NCBI GenBank assembly: GCA_963556195.1
Contig: OY744520.1
Location: 3,599,501-3,663,500 of the forward strand
Origin: Sepiola atlantica
Taxonomy: Eukaryota; Mollusca; Cephalopoda; Sepiida; Sepiolidae
Length of the DNA: 64,000 nt
Direction of reading: 5' to 3'
Part shown: piece by piece, positions 49,018-60,450 of the stretch
How the letters are laid out: every line of letters starts with the position of its first letter
Position numbering within the stretch: the stretch's first letter is position 1
Position numbers and translations under genes: made by a program
The notes under the pieces: model-generated
The model's input: the letters and a program-made list of their open reading frames with translations, nothing else
Database searches by the model: none
What the model was told of the DNA's origin: nothing

Positions 49018-49210
49018 TTCTAGCTAAGGAAGAACGATTTCTCACGGTTATAAACATGTATTTCTTAATGAGAAAAATATGAAAGGAAGTGATCGTTATT
49101 CCTTAGCTTGCATACTTCTCTTTGTTTATAAAGATGGCGACTATATTTTAAGCCTACCTTACATTTCGGAATTTTACGTGTACAATAACACTTACCATAC
49201 TCGCAGGCAT
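49018..49210 (+). repeat. 200-bp duplicated segment, copy 2
   Basis: It begins TTCTAGCTAAGGAAGAACGA and includes AAGATGGCGACTATATTTT and TTACGTGTACAATAACACTT. Like copy 1 it is followed directly by the degenerate minisatellite, so the duplicated unit was probably segment plus minisatellite. Confidence 0.65.
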
Positions 49211-49645
49211 TACCTTCTTTCTTAGATGAGATGATACTCCCAGGTATTACCCCCTCTATCTATCTGACAAGCATAACCATGCCCTTTTTTTGGTGTGTGT
49301 GGTGGGGGATACTCCAACACTTTACCTTCTCCTTTGTGGGTTGTGTAGTATAGTTTCATTCCTCATAATACATTCCTCCCGAGCATTATCTTCTCTTTTT
49401 CTAGGGGGGGCAGTATAGCATGGGTTCGTTCCTCACAATATCATCGTCCCAGGAGTACTTTTTCCCTGTTTTAGGAGGTCGGGGTAGTTTACTATTTATT
49501 CTGTTTTATGATACAATCCTCCCAAGCATTAACTCCTCTTTTGCGTAGAGGGGTAGTGTTTGTTCGTTATGATATACTCCTCTTAGTAAATACCCTTTCT
49601 TGTTGGGAGGGGTCAATGTATGTTTGTGCATTATGACATCATACT
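49190..49645 (+). repeat. Degenerate 60-80 bp minisatellite, forward orientation, block 2
   Basis: Same unit as 46660-47470, about six copies. Examples are CTCATAATACATTCCTCCCG, GAGCATTATCTTCTC and GGGGGGGCAGTATAGCA, then CTCACAATATCATCGTCCCA. It is followed by (TA)n at 49675. Confidence 0.6.
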
Positions 49646-49674
49646 CTGCGACCAGAAGGAGTATATATTTGCTA

Positions 49675-49721
<47 letters not shown>
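49675..49721. repeat. (TA)n microsatellite
   Basis: Perfect TA between the minisatellite and the 300-bp tandem duplication. Confidence 0.95.
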
Positions 49722-49724
<3 letters not shown>

Positions 49725-49744
49725 GCACGCATCTCGCTCTACGA

Positions 49745-50190
49745 ATAGGTAGATGTTTCGTTTTATTTTTTACTTGTATCTATTACTAGTATCTTTTAAA
49801 TTATAATTTTTACTTTTATTTTAATTCTGTTGTCATCAAATGTTTCTTTCTTTATGCATTTATAATAAGGTCCCACGTGGTTAAGCAGCATGTCCGTTGT
49901 TCAAACTCACCGCCCTAGCTCAAGTAGACAAACAAAAAAACACCAATCTCTCAAAACATAGAAGTAAGCGCCATAGAACGGTTCGTCTTCTTTTTCTACT
50001 ATCCGCCACACAGAATCAATTCTAAACATGAACAGAACAGTCCAAGAGTATAATGATCTAAGTTTTTCGTTTTATTTTATCTTGTTTTGTTTTTACTACT
50101 TGTATCTGTCTCTTTTTTAAATTATATACTTTTTACTTTCATTTAAATTCTGTTGTCATTCAAGTGTACAATTTTTACGTATTTAAAATA
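49745..50190 (+). repeat. Old tandem duplication, period about 300 bp
   Basis: 49752-49865 and 50060-50180 share TTTCGTTTTATTTT, ACTTGTATCT, TTTTTAAATTATA, TTTTTACTTT and AATTCTGTTGTCAT in order. There is no ribozyme motif or ORF. Confidence 0.55.
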
Positions 50191-50400
50191 CATTTTTCTG
50201 CTAGTTTTTCTTCGACGTGCTTGTCCTCAATACTCTTACGTCATAGTATGGTGTTCTCTTTTCTGCCTTATGAAAGAATAAGTAACACCCGACCCACATT
50301 ACTGACTAGCGAGCAATGTCCCCACAACACATCTAGCTCATGAGAAGCGAACCACACTTTCAATCTTCTACTGCTCTCCATAGAAGGCGACGCCTAGACA

Positions 50401-50513
<113 letters not shown>

Positions 50514-50536
50514 CTATTTTTTTACCTTCGGCGGCT

Positions 50537-50615
50537 CAGAAAAACCCGACTAGTACACGGGCGCAGGCCATTACATCTCAATGTGATTAACCCGTAGACC
50601 TAGTCAGGTTTTCTC
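50537..50615. repeat. Hairpin-forming inverted repeat, about 25-bp stem
   Basis: The left arm is CAGAAAAACCCGACTAGTAC followed by ACGGGC. The right arm (50590-50615), reverse complemented, reads AGAAAACCTGACTAGGTCTA followed by CGGGT. The loop is about 27 bp. It directly follows the (CA)n(TA)n tract at 50405-50512. Confidence 0.6.
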
Positions 50616-51221
50616 TAGGAGAATAAAGCACTGATAATAAAACCTTGCTACTAACCACTTACGTCATTGCAGCTAACCGTTGGGGAGGGAGACCTCCTTA
50701 GTCCTGATCGACAACCTCCCTAGAGCTGTAGTCTCGAACAAAATATCCGGTATGCACATCTAAAATTGCTTAAGGAGTATATGGGATCTGCCTATCGTCC
50801 GCCCTTCGCACTCCTTTTCTGTTTATTAGCCAGGCGCAGAGATACTGACCTTTTTTCCTGACTAGGACAATACACGTCGTCTCTCTTTCTCTATATCTGG
50901 GAAACTTGAGGAAAGTATTTCGTCACTAAGTCTTACATTACAAGTGTGGGTCGACAGTAGACAGTAGATACCTCATCATATTTCTTTTGTAGGTTTTTAA
51001 ATATGTTAACATAAATATAATATATATTTTAATTCCACCAAATATATCTTAAACTTACAGTCTATGGATTCAGTATTCTTTGAAAAACGTATATTGCCAT
51101 AATTATTAACATTAAGCTTAACAAACAACTCATCTTTTACTAAATTTCAGTCAATCTTACCCTAACTCATTGTATGTTGCATTGCCTTCTGCATCACTCT
51201 ATCTCCCATCACTCTTTTTAA

Positions 51222-51780
51222 CGGTTTCTTTTTAAATTACTTTCGTACTGAGAAATAGCAGCAAAAGTTACAGGATACCTTCATCTCAGGTATTATCCCC
51301 TGTTTTCGGAGAGTAACGGGTTTATACTATGCTTTTTAGCATGTTCTCATCCGTGCGGCAGTTCTCTAGCGAACACGCCAAATTGACTTTTATCAGTCCT
51401 TAGACTATGAATTGACTTCTTACTGTTCCGGCTAGACCCCCGCGCTCACACCTTTTCCGTACGTTATTTATTTTTCTCATATTGTCATCTGAACTTGCGG
51501 TTATTTTTGGGATTCAGAAAAACATAGCGCTTTTGAGTTATTTCGTATTGATCACAAAGTTGAAAGGAAACGAGCGGCCATTCTCTATCGGTATTACAAC
51601 ATGTTTTCGGAGGGCACAAGGTGGCATGTCTGTCGTCCGCGGCGCTCTTAATATAAACTATGGGTCGACGTGTAACATTTCATTTTTTTGGTCCCTTACA
51701 ATATGAATTTACTTAGCGATTCTGTTACGTGTATTTAGCTTACACCATTTCTGTCGTTTCGTGTATTATTTTAGAGTTAG
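51222..51780 (+). repeat. Old tandem duplication, period about 290 bp
   Basis: 51290-51478 and 51582-51775 share GGTATTA, TGTTTTCGGAG, then CCTTAGACTATGAATT versus CCTTACAATATGAATT, CTTACTGTTCCG versus CGATTCTGTTACG, and ACACCTTTTCCGT versus ACACCATTTCTGT. It is strongly diverged. Confidence 0.5.
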
Positions 51781-52248
51781 TAATAGCTCATGTGTTTTCT
51801 TTTCATTCATATCAAATATCCCCTTTTTCGCAATCGTTTTATAGACGCTTACATAACCCCAGGCGAAAAAATACACTACTCGTACCTGTGTAAGTACGTT
51901 GCTGCGAGAATGCCTGTTCGTTGAAATATTAGAAAACTGTAAATGTGTATTACTATTCATCAATTTTGTACTTACAGAAAACTGCAATTAATCTGTATAG
52001 GTTATTAAAATAAGTTATAAATATTTTTAATATGGGGGTCAAATGTTCGAGCATAATTTTCTTGGGATGTAAGCAAGAAAAATAACCAAAACCAAAATGT
52101 CAATCTCTTATAAAATGTACATAGATTTGCTTCCGCGTCGACAACTAAAGGCAGGTACGAGACTAATCAATAAGACAGTGAGTCACATATGTCTGTCTTA
52201 TATTGGTTTTAATTTTCCTGTAGAAACTCCTGTCTCTGTCCTTCAGTC

Positions 52249-52253
<5 letters not shown>

Positions 52254-52334
<81 letters not shown>

Positions 52335-52397
52335 ATAATAATTAACATTTTTAGTTATCATAATGCATATTTTAAATTATCATATATGCATATATGT

Positions 52398-52433
<36 letters not shown>

Positions 52434-52478
52434 CCTACAATCGAACAATGCAATGTTAAAGCTTACTTGTGATATATG

Positions 52479-52523
<45 letters not shown>

Positions 52524-52744
52524 TATGTATATATATGTATATATATATGTATATATATGTGTACATATGTATATATACATATATATATATATGTGTACAT
52601 ATTTATATATATATGTATATATATATGTGTGTACATATGTATCTATACATATCTATATATATGTATATATATGTATATATGTGTACATATATATATATAT
52701 GTGTATATAAATATGGGTGTTTATATATATATATATGTATATGT

Positions 52745-52784
<40 letters not shown>

Positions 52785-52812
52785 TAATGCATACATATAT
52801 ATATATAAATAT
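52254..52812. repeat. CT, TA and TATG-type microsatellite cluster
   Basis: (CT)n 52254-52288, (TA)n 52289-52336, (TA)n 52397-52432, then a long TA tract with GTACATATGTATA-type variants at 52480-52812. Open frames here are translated simple repeat. Confidence 0.93.
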
Positions 52813-52889
52813 GTATTCATGAGAAAATAATCCTATATATGTAGTAATCTACAGACAACTATTTAGTGTTCTACTGCTCATCAATTAGA

Positions 52890-53010
52890 CTTGAGGTAGC
52901 AAGTGTATTCATACTGAGATTTACATCCTGAAGGACCAGGCACAAATGCTAATGTGATTAGCAGTTAAGGTATGTAATGATCTGCGCTAACCAACTACGC
53001 TACAGACAGA
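52890..53010 (-). mobile_element. tRNA-derived SINE relic
   Basis: On minus, TAGCGTAGTTGGTTAGCGCA is a good polymerase III box A (tRNA D-arm). The downstream stretch ends in TGAATACACTTGCTAC, shared with the next relic at 53340-53425. The B box is degraded. Confidence 0.5.
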
Positions 53011-53069
53011 ATACAAAATTCCACCATTGCATTTACGTATTCTGTCTGTCTGTCTTTTTGTCTGTAGTT

Positions 53070-53152
53070 AGTCTCTCTCTCTCTTCTCTATTATTTTCTC
53101 TCTCTCTCTATCTGTCTCTCTCTCTCTCTCTCTTACTCTCCTTGTCTCTCTT
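53070..53152. repeat. (CT)n-rich stretch
   Basis: CT and CTGT repeats, pyrimidine-rich on +. A similar CT tract is at 48390-48425. Confidence 0.9.
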
Positions 53153-53339
53153 AGAGTTAACAGATATTTTACCACGGTGTTCGGTAACCATACCATGTAT
53201 TTTTTTACAGAAGAGCATTTTATTACGTTAATGGGAAAACGTCATTTTCTCTACCGCAGAGCTTAACCTATGAATAAGGGAATCATGTTCTTATTTAAAT
53301 TATAGTAAACTGTTGTCTACGACTCAACAGTATGTATTG

Positions 53340-53425
53340 ATGTAGCAAATGTATTCACGCCAAGACTCGAAACCCAAACTGCCGGTTAAATTCATATGCG
53401 ATCAGCAATCCAAATCTCTAAAGAC
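53340..53425 (-). mobile_element. tRNA-derived SINE relic (T-arm half)
   Basis: On minus, GTTTGGGTTTCGAGTCTTGG contains a box B-like GGTTTCGAGTC, followed by TGAATACATTTGCTAC as in the relic at 52890-53010. Box A is lost. Confidence 0.45.
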
Positions 53426-54210
53426 GGATCGAACGATGGTATTAAATAAGCCCATGGTAATATATTTCTTCAACTCTCAGCGTCATGATAGGAATCAACT
53501 TAGATGTTATTTTCCGTCTCAATTCTCGCTAATCGAATCAATAACGTTACTCAAAACCGAATACACTATCATTCCCAGCATTTCTTTTTTTTCTCTTTCG
53601 AAATCTGAAATATTGGTGATTTTTCTCTCTTTATTTCTACTGCATGGCTCGAACAATAACTCATCTGTGGTTCTACATGTTTTGTTTGCATCCACATCAC
53701 GTCTTCACGGCTGACGTCTACCCATCTTCCATTCCCCGAACCAAATTCGGCCATTGGCATTCGCTGTTCTGATAAAGGCATTTATAACCCAAATGGAGAG
53801 AGCTTCGAGACAGCTTCGACCATCGTTCCCCCAGCACCAGCCATCTGGTCAAACCAATGCGGGGCGACTTTAAAATCCGCTTAAAGTGCATTGGAAATAA
53901 TAGCTTTTGAATCGTTGGTTGTTTCTCGTATAATTCCATTTTCGTTGCATATGTCGCATGACAAGAGTCTTAGTTTAAAACCTGGTTAAATACCTGTTAA
54001 AATCTACTGATTTAGAAGTAGAAATTTTGCGATGATATGCTAATCGGACGCCTTCAATAGATAATCTTATCAGCAAATTCTATTATATGTTGTAAGTAGA
54101 ACCTCACAAGTAGTACATCATATTCTATAATTATACTTAAGCACGATATCTGCCTGGCAGTCCTCTTTTCCCACTTATTTAATAGATTATATATTTAATA
54201 AATTATTTTT

Positions 54211-54369
54211 ATGACACAATGCGTGAGATTTTGGGGAGCTGAGGGCTCCCCATTGCATTCGTGGGAGTTGTGCAAAACTTGCGCTGAAATGTTGGATAAG
54301 CCGCAAAGTTCAACAAAGGCATTCTGTACTAAGTGTGATCGTGACACCAGATCTGACAAGGAAGTATAA
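54211..54369 (+). CDS. Possible 52-codon ORF or exon with a C-x2-C...C-x2-C pattern
   Basis: The ATG frame at 54211 reads through to TAA at 54367-54369. It contains WELCKTCAEMLDKP and AFCTKCDRDT, that is CxxC, 15 residues, CxxC, the spacing of a small zinc ribbon or treble-clef knuckle. GAAGTATAAC at the end could also be a splice donor, making this an exon rather than a small gene. I recognise no family. The opposite strand is open over the same span, so chance is a real alternative. Confidence 0.2.
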   Translation: MTQCVRFWGAEGSPLHSWELCKTCAEMLDKPQSSTKAFCTKCDRDTRSDKEV

Positions 54370-57369
54370 CTGTCAAACCGGTTGAATGACAGGTGCATGT
54401 AATGGGATCAGGGGTCAGGCAGTCGAGAAATCGGTTATGAAACTCAAATATAAACATTTGACAAGGCGTACACTTATGACACCAGTATTACCGTTTTCTC
54501 TTTCTCTCTTTCTCTCTCTCTTACCCTCTCTCTCTTTTTCTTATCTCTTCTTGTAGCTGGTGAAGAGATTTTAACAAAAGACTCGGGCTGGAAACTTTGA
54601 AGAAGGTGCACGCATATTTTGACGCGTTCCATTTTGGTTTAAAAATGTCTCCAAGAAAACAAACATATTCTTATAAGAAAACGGATAAATGTTTTTCTTT
54701 GCTTATTACAAATAAGGTTCTTTTGCAGCACGATGGTTCCTCCCAGCTAGCCGGTCCCAGAAGAGAAAACGACAGAGACGATGATTGCTCACTGGTAAGA
54801 ACGGCGAATAATTACGTGCACATGTTGCAACAGATCACCTTAACCCACCAAAGCAGATAACGTTGCCACATTGGTTCCGCGACCAAGATGTACCCCACTG
54901 GCCAAACAGCTTTGCCACATTTTAATATGTATTCAAATGCCTGTAAATGTTATGTAATGGTACATTTCATGAAAAATGTTCAAACGAAAACATTTATGCG
55001 TACAGTAATGAGCATTCATAAAATTATGAGAAACCTTCACTTTTGTTTGTTTTTTTACGCGTCACCATTTAATTTGCTAATTATCCATTGAATTATTTTT
55101 TTTTGTTTACTATTAATCGACAATTTATTGAAATTAAACTGTAATAGTCTGAAACAAAACGAAATCTTAAAGATTTATAATTAGTGCCTGATTAATATTC
55201 ACCATTTTTGTCCATTTGTACGCAGATAATTATGACAGTACGTAGTTTTCTCTGCATACGTCACGTTATTAGTACCATTTTTGTCAGCCTGATTAATGAC
55301 ATAATATATCTCAGTAAATTCCATGTTACAAACGATTTTGGGTTTGTTGATTTTATTTTCATTTGATGAATCGATTAATTTTAAATGAAAGCAATCACAT
55401 AGATAAGTAAATGGCATGAGTTTTATTATTAAGTATATTTTGAATTAATGACCATCTACGCTTTTCATTTCTAGAGTTATATTGGTATCTGTCTTACACA
55501 TGTTTTTGCTTTACATAAGTGTATGCGCACAGTAGTATTATTATTAGTATAATAATACTCATTATTATTATTAGTAGTAGTAGTAGTAGTAATAGTACTA
55601 CATAAAACAATCCATTCTATAATAGGGGATTACACCTTTTCAACAGAGAACGCTATATTAATAAAGATATTTAAATAAAATTCAATAATTGTTGGTACTT
55701 TTATAAATGTTATCTACTGAAAACGTAGCATTATCTACATACATAGAACTCTCCACGCACTTCACTATTTTAGCAATGTATGAACTGGTAATTGGTCAGG
55801 TATGCGTGAAAATACGAATATATTTACAAGAAAATACAATTATTCTAGCGGGTGGAAGAGACGACCCTTAAATTGTTCTGTTTAGCATCAATTCTTTTAG
55901 AGTAATATTTTACTTAAGTGAAATAATTTATTCAACAAATTAGGAATAATAACCTCGAATATAACTTGAAATATTCTCTAAACGTAGAAAAAATGCCTGA
56001 GGTCTAAAACAAGTGTTAACGTTTGAAAACTATGCGATACATAGGATCGTATTTTTGCCTGTGAAAATAATAAATCCTTTTTTCTATAATTTAACAATAT
56101 ATTTTAAACTATGAAATATTAAATGTGTATGAATTCAATTTGCATAATCTCTTCTATTGTAACCATCAAAAGGATAAATACTAATTCTCGATTTTTTACA
56201 TATAAAGAAGAGCAGATCGACTAGTAATGTATCACACTCTAAATGTATAATTTATTTTAGTAAAATGTCAGAAGGAACCGAATTTAATTAATCACATTTC
56301 AAGTTCGAATTCATGTGATTCCTAATGTAGCAAGCTGTCGCACAGAAGCTGGAGTTTGGAAGGACCAGCTCTCACATGGAAACATATTGTGGTGTACATA
56401 AATAACCGAAAACGGGCGCATCGGCATACACAGGTGACCAGTTTCATCCTCTTAATTGAGCCGTACCATAACTCATTCTGATAAAGAATGCCCATATGGT
56501 GAACACGTTTAGATTGCCAGATTTAGTCCAAGGTGAACATCAGATTGTATTAAAACAACGTGCGTGTCAATGTCCTTACAATAATACATAGCTGATCTGT
56601 GTTATTGTCACCCTTCAGTGCATTAACGTCTATAGTACTGTGTATGCATGAATGTCAGCAAGGAATTGCTGAGCGTCCTTGTCGGCTAAATTAAGTGCCA
56701 TTTGATCTCCTAACTGAAACGACTCGCGAGCGTTAGATGGTCGCTGAAGAGATAAATCAAACCGTTAAGAGATAATTCAAAACGGGTAAGCGAAGAGTTC
56801 ATTTGCAATTTATTCTAAATCGATTCAAACGTACGCATTGATCTTTCACAAGAAGTTAAATGAGTTCGAAATATTATATCTCAAAATTCATTTTATAGAG
56901 ACTGAGTTAAATGTAGGTTAATGGAAAGCCATGTTTATTTTTAATTGAAACTCAGCTTCAGAAACTAGTGTCTGGATTTCAAACATAATTATAATAAAGG
57001 TAGACATTACACAGCCCGACTGCAGGAGTAATACATTGTCTTTGTATAAGAGAAAAGGCCGTGTCTTTCTGAAACCGAAATAACGACATATTTACCGGAT
57101 TTTTACGTCATATTGTCAAACTTTTTAAAAATTATTTTTATTTTTCGGACTACTTTTTACATGTTGAGTATTATTCTCACGAAGTTTTATTCGATGTAAC
57201 CTCCGACTTTCTAAAAGTGTATTTGTAGAACTCTACAATATGTCGAACTTGGGAATGCATACGTAATTTAAAATCAAACCCTTTATTTAATCAACTGCGG
57301 TCGCTTGCTTTCGTTCGCTCAGCCATGCTAGAGAAGATTTCCTCAGCAATGTTTACGTATACTCTAAGT

Positions 57370-57470
57370 GTCACCCAGACTGCAGATAGATACTTTAATG
57401 CTCAGTAGAAAATCACAAAGAACTTATAACTAACCACTTTATCCATTGCGCCACGGGTCCTTTTGCTCAA
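57370..57470 (-). mobile_element. tRNA-like head of a SINE relic (tRNA-Arg-like)
   Basis: On minus, GACCCGTGGCGCAATGGATA resembles the acceptor and D-arm of tRNA-Arg, with box A TGGCGCAATGG. The anticodon and T-arm region is too diverged to read as a gene. Confidence 0.45.
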
Positions 57471-58407
57471 TATAAAGATCCCTGAGTTCGACAAAGTAAA
57501 CCTGAAAAATGTCGTCGGTTAAATTAAATTAAAATAATACAAATTATTAAAGCTTATCTAACAAAATCAAAAGATCACTTATTTTATTTATTTTTTACCA
57601 TTGCTAATATTCTCATCGATGTCTGTAATAGATAGTAAACGGAGTTCAAAGTAATTGACTGTAAGGATGCTCTTTAAACAGAATTGATAGGGACATCGTA
57701 GAATAAAAATAAGGTGATTTGCTTCTATATAATCAATTACGAGAAACTACTCTGAATTTCAACCATTTCCGCATGCATCTAGGTAAGAGTATGGACAAAG
57801 GTCTATGATATGTGACATGAAATTGATCCAGTTCAACCATCAACATCATGAATGGTAAGAAACCAGATAAATAAAGACATGTATTATAAAAAATAGTTTC
57901 AAAATAAAATTGACTATGAAATGAAAAAATATAATACCGCCATAAAATATAGTACAGTTGCGATGTCGGTTTTATAACAATAACGTGGGTGTATCGGCCA
58001 TGTACTAATCTGATGAATATGATATTTTGAAGGCACGAGTATATTATTGAGATATGAAAATAAATTAAAACTAAGTTATTTTCATGACTTGCATATCAAG
58101 TCATTTTTTCTACATGCGGTTCGTAACATGTGTTGCATATTTGTTAGTTTTTTTTAACCCTTTTTTGTTTTGTAAAATTTTTGGTAAAAATGCCACATTT
58201 TTCTAACGTTTGATAACAGTTATGTTATTTGTTCTTTTCACCATTTGTGATTGTAAACTATACTGTACGACCGCCTTACACTCAACTCGTCTATTCATAG
58301 ACTTTTTTTAATTTGACCCACAATCCTGCATTACGGCATCTGACGTTCGTAAAAGTACAGGAAACCGTGATTATGTAATATTTTAATAAAAACTTGACTA
58401 TTTTAAT

Positions 58408-58410
<3 letters not shown>

Positions 58411-58468
<58 letters not shown>

Positions 58469-58668
58469 TATATACGAATAATAATAGAATTAACGATAAG
58501 TGAAATATCGTAGAGTGATTTATCTCGATAAAATAAAGCAGAATACGTTGAGTAGAGCAATCAGTTTTAAAGAAAGAAACTTAACTTTAATTAATGTAAC
58601 TGTATGTAATTTAATTTATGTAACTGTATGTAATTTTGTGCAATTTTTTTTATTTTCATCTTTCCTTC

Positions 58669-58751
<83 letters not shown>

Positions 58752-58752
58752 T
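58411..58752. repeat. (TA)n 58411-58475 and (TA)n(GA)n 58673-58752
   Basis: Two TA tracts. Between them a TAATTTAATTTATGTAACTG motif is repeated in short tandem (58596-58636). Confidence 0.93.
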
Positions 58753-58878
58753 ATGCAATGAATTAAACACATATCCTATTTTCGGGAGGAGGGGGGTCAA
58801 ATATACACATTTACCAAAAGCTTCGGTGTATTGTGCTCTAAATGTGACGGTATTTATCTGGTTATTTTGTCGTTTCCC

Positions 58879-59077
58879 AGCCAAAATTGCAGACAATGAC
58901 TCGTTTTTTAAAATGTTTTCAACCTCACTAATCATTATATAACTCCAAAATACAATTTGGGAACTAATTTTCCAATGAAAGGTGTATTTTAAATTAGTTC
59001 AAACAATTTATTCGAGTTTACTTAGTCATTTTGAGGTCTTAAAACTGACCGACGATCGATTGTCCGCTATTTTGGCT
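58879..59077. mobile_element. Foldback/MITE-like element, copy A
   Basis: The left arm AGCCAAAATTGCAGACAATG is matched by the reverse complement of the right end at 59053-59077 (AGCCAAAATAGCGGACAATC read on minus). Inner arm sequence around AAGTAAACTCGAATAAATTG also recurs. The two ends form a long imperfect hairpin of about 200 bp. No ORF. Confidence 0.65.
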
Positions 59078-59224
59078 TGAACACAACGAATTAACGTGAT
59101 AACTTTCTTCCAAACTTGAAAAAGGTTGGTTCTATAGCGTTGGTAAGTCAGCCCCTCTAATTAGACCCGGCGACATTCCCTTATTAGATTGCTCTAAATG
59201 ACCGGCAGTTGCGATTTAGTCGTT

Positions 59225-59425
59225 TGGCAACTAAAATTGCAGACAATGAACCGTCTTTCCGACTGCACAAATGAGTAAGTAAACCCGAATAATTTGTTTT
59301 TGACTCATTTTAAATTTACCTAAAATTGTTTTTTAAAAAATACAGTTGGATAATTAGTCCAAAACAATTTATTTGGGTTTACTAATGAGAAATTGCCAGA
59401 CGGTTCATTGTCCGCCATTTCTCGA
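59225..59425. mobile_element. Foldback/MITE-like element, copy B
   Basis: The left arm carries AAAATTGCAGACAATGAACC, then GTAAGTAAACCCGAATAA. The right arm read on minus carries ATGGCGGACAATGAACCGTC, then GTAAACCCAAATAAATTG. The arms pair over about 75 bp. It is clearly homologous to copy A, which lies about 350 bp away in the same order. Confidence 0.7.
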
Positions 59426-60339
59426 AAGACGATGTAATGCTTGGGAGGATAACCTTCTGACGCTCTGATTCTTTGACAATTTTTGCTCGAGGAATGGGTC
59501 GTGGTCAATGTAAAATATGTTGGACATGACAGGATAGAAGAGGGATTTTCCTTAGGTCCTACTTACTCACAACAAACAAGGCGGCCTATTTTACCGTGGT
59601 AGGACAAAAGTGCACGAGACATAAGCCAACAGGACGCAAGCACACCGGACTAATGTTCACCAAAATAAATCAAACACAGACAAAAGCACACTAATGTAAA
59701 AATAAATATTTTTAATAGATTAAATAAAAACTATTAGGCAGAACAGAAAAAGGGCTTAACAACTAATAGGCAACAATTTAATGTTACGCCAGGCAAAATA
59801 AAATAGTCTTCTACTAACCTGGATAAGTGTATAAGTTTTTAACTTATTTTGTAAAAAACAAACCTGGGGTCCAGATGTACAGTTAGAACGAAAATAAATT
59901 GTTGTTCAAGGGCCCAGCACGGGGATCCTTGATAATTGGTGAAAAATTAATCTCATTTTTTTTTGGTCAGAGTGTTACTTTTTATGGTTTCCCTTTACGT
60001 ATAAGATAAGCTCATTGTGAGAAGTTCATCTATATTTTTCTCTGGTATCATTATTTTCTATTTCTTAACTTGTGCCATTTTTACCGGTTCATTTTAACTA
60101 TATTCGGCCATTAATGACGACAGCTAACAGAACGAACAACGAGTAAATAAAAAAACTAAATAGGCAATACATGTTACGAAAGGCAATATACGTTACACTT
60201 CTACTTACTTGGATACGTTTATTTGTGTGTTAACTTATGTATATATCATTACATAATAAAATAAAAAGAAAAACAATGTTTTATAGCATATAATCTCGTG
60301 TTAAGATCATTCATTGTCGGTAAATAACTGAATGAGACT

Positions 60340-60450
60340 AAACACATAAAGGTTACGAGTTCGAATCGCGCTCATAGTATAAAATGTATTTATTGTTAAT
60401 GTATGTATAATTGAGTGGTTAAGATGTGACTAATGTATTTCGTACGTTTA
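60340..60450 (+). mobile_element. tRNA-like fragments: box B then box A
   Basis: At 60355 ACGAGTTCGAATCGCG carries a good box B core (GTTCGAATC), but the T stem does not pair. At 60413 GAGTGGTTAAG resembles box A of Leu/Ser tRNAs. The order (B before A) suggests two adjacent SINE ends or chance, not one tRNA. Confidence 0.25.

Larger units (their letters stand above)
53430..58400. other. No gene recognised apart from the candidate ORF and SINE relics
   Basis: AT-rich sequence. 53700-53940 is GC-richer with overlapping minus frames and no motif. 56330-56380 resembles the SINE relics (GGTCCTTC and CTTGCTACAT on minus) but is too short to call. Confidence 0.4.

Noticed and set aside
54232..54253. 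GGGGAGC-TGAGG-GCTCCCC hairpin considered as a terminator
   Set aside because: No T run follows, bacterial-type terminators are not expected here, and the hairpin lies within the candidate ORF.
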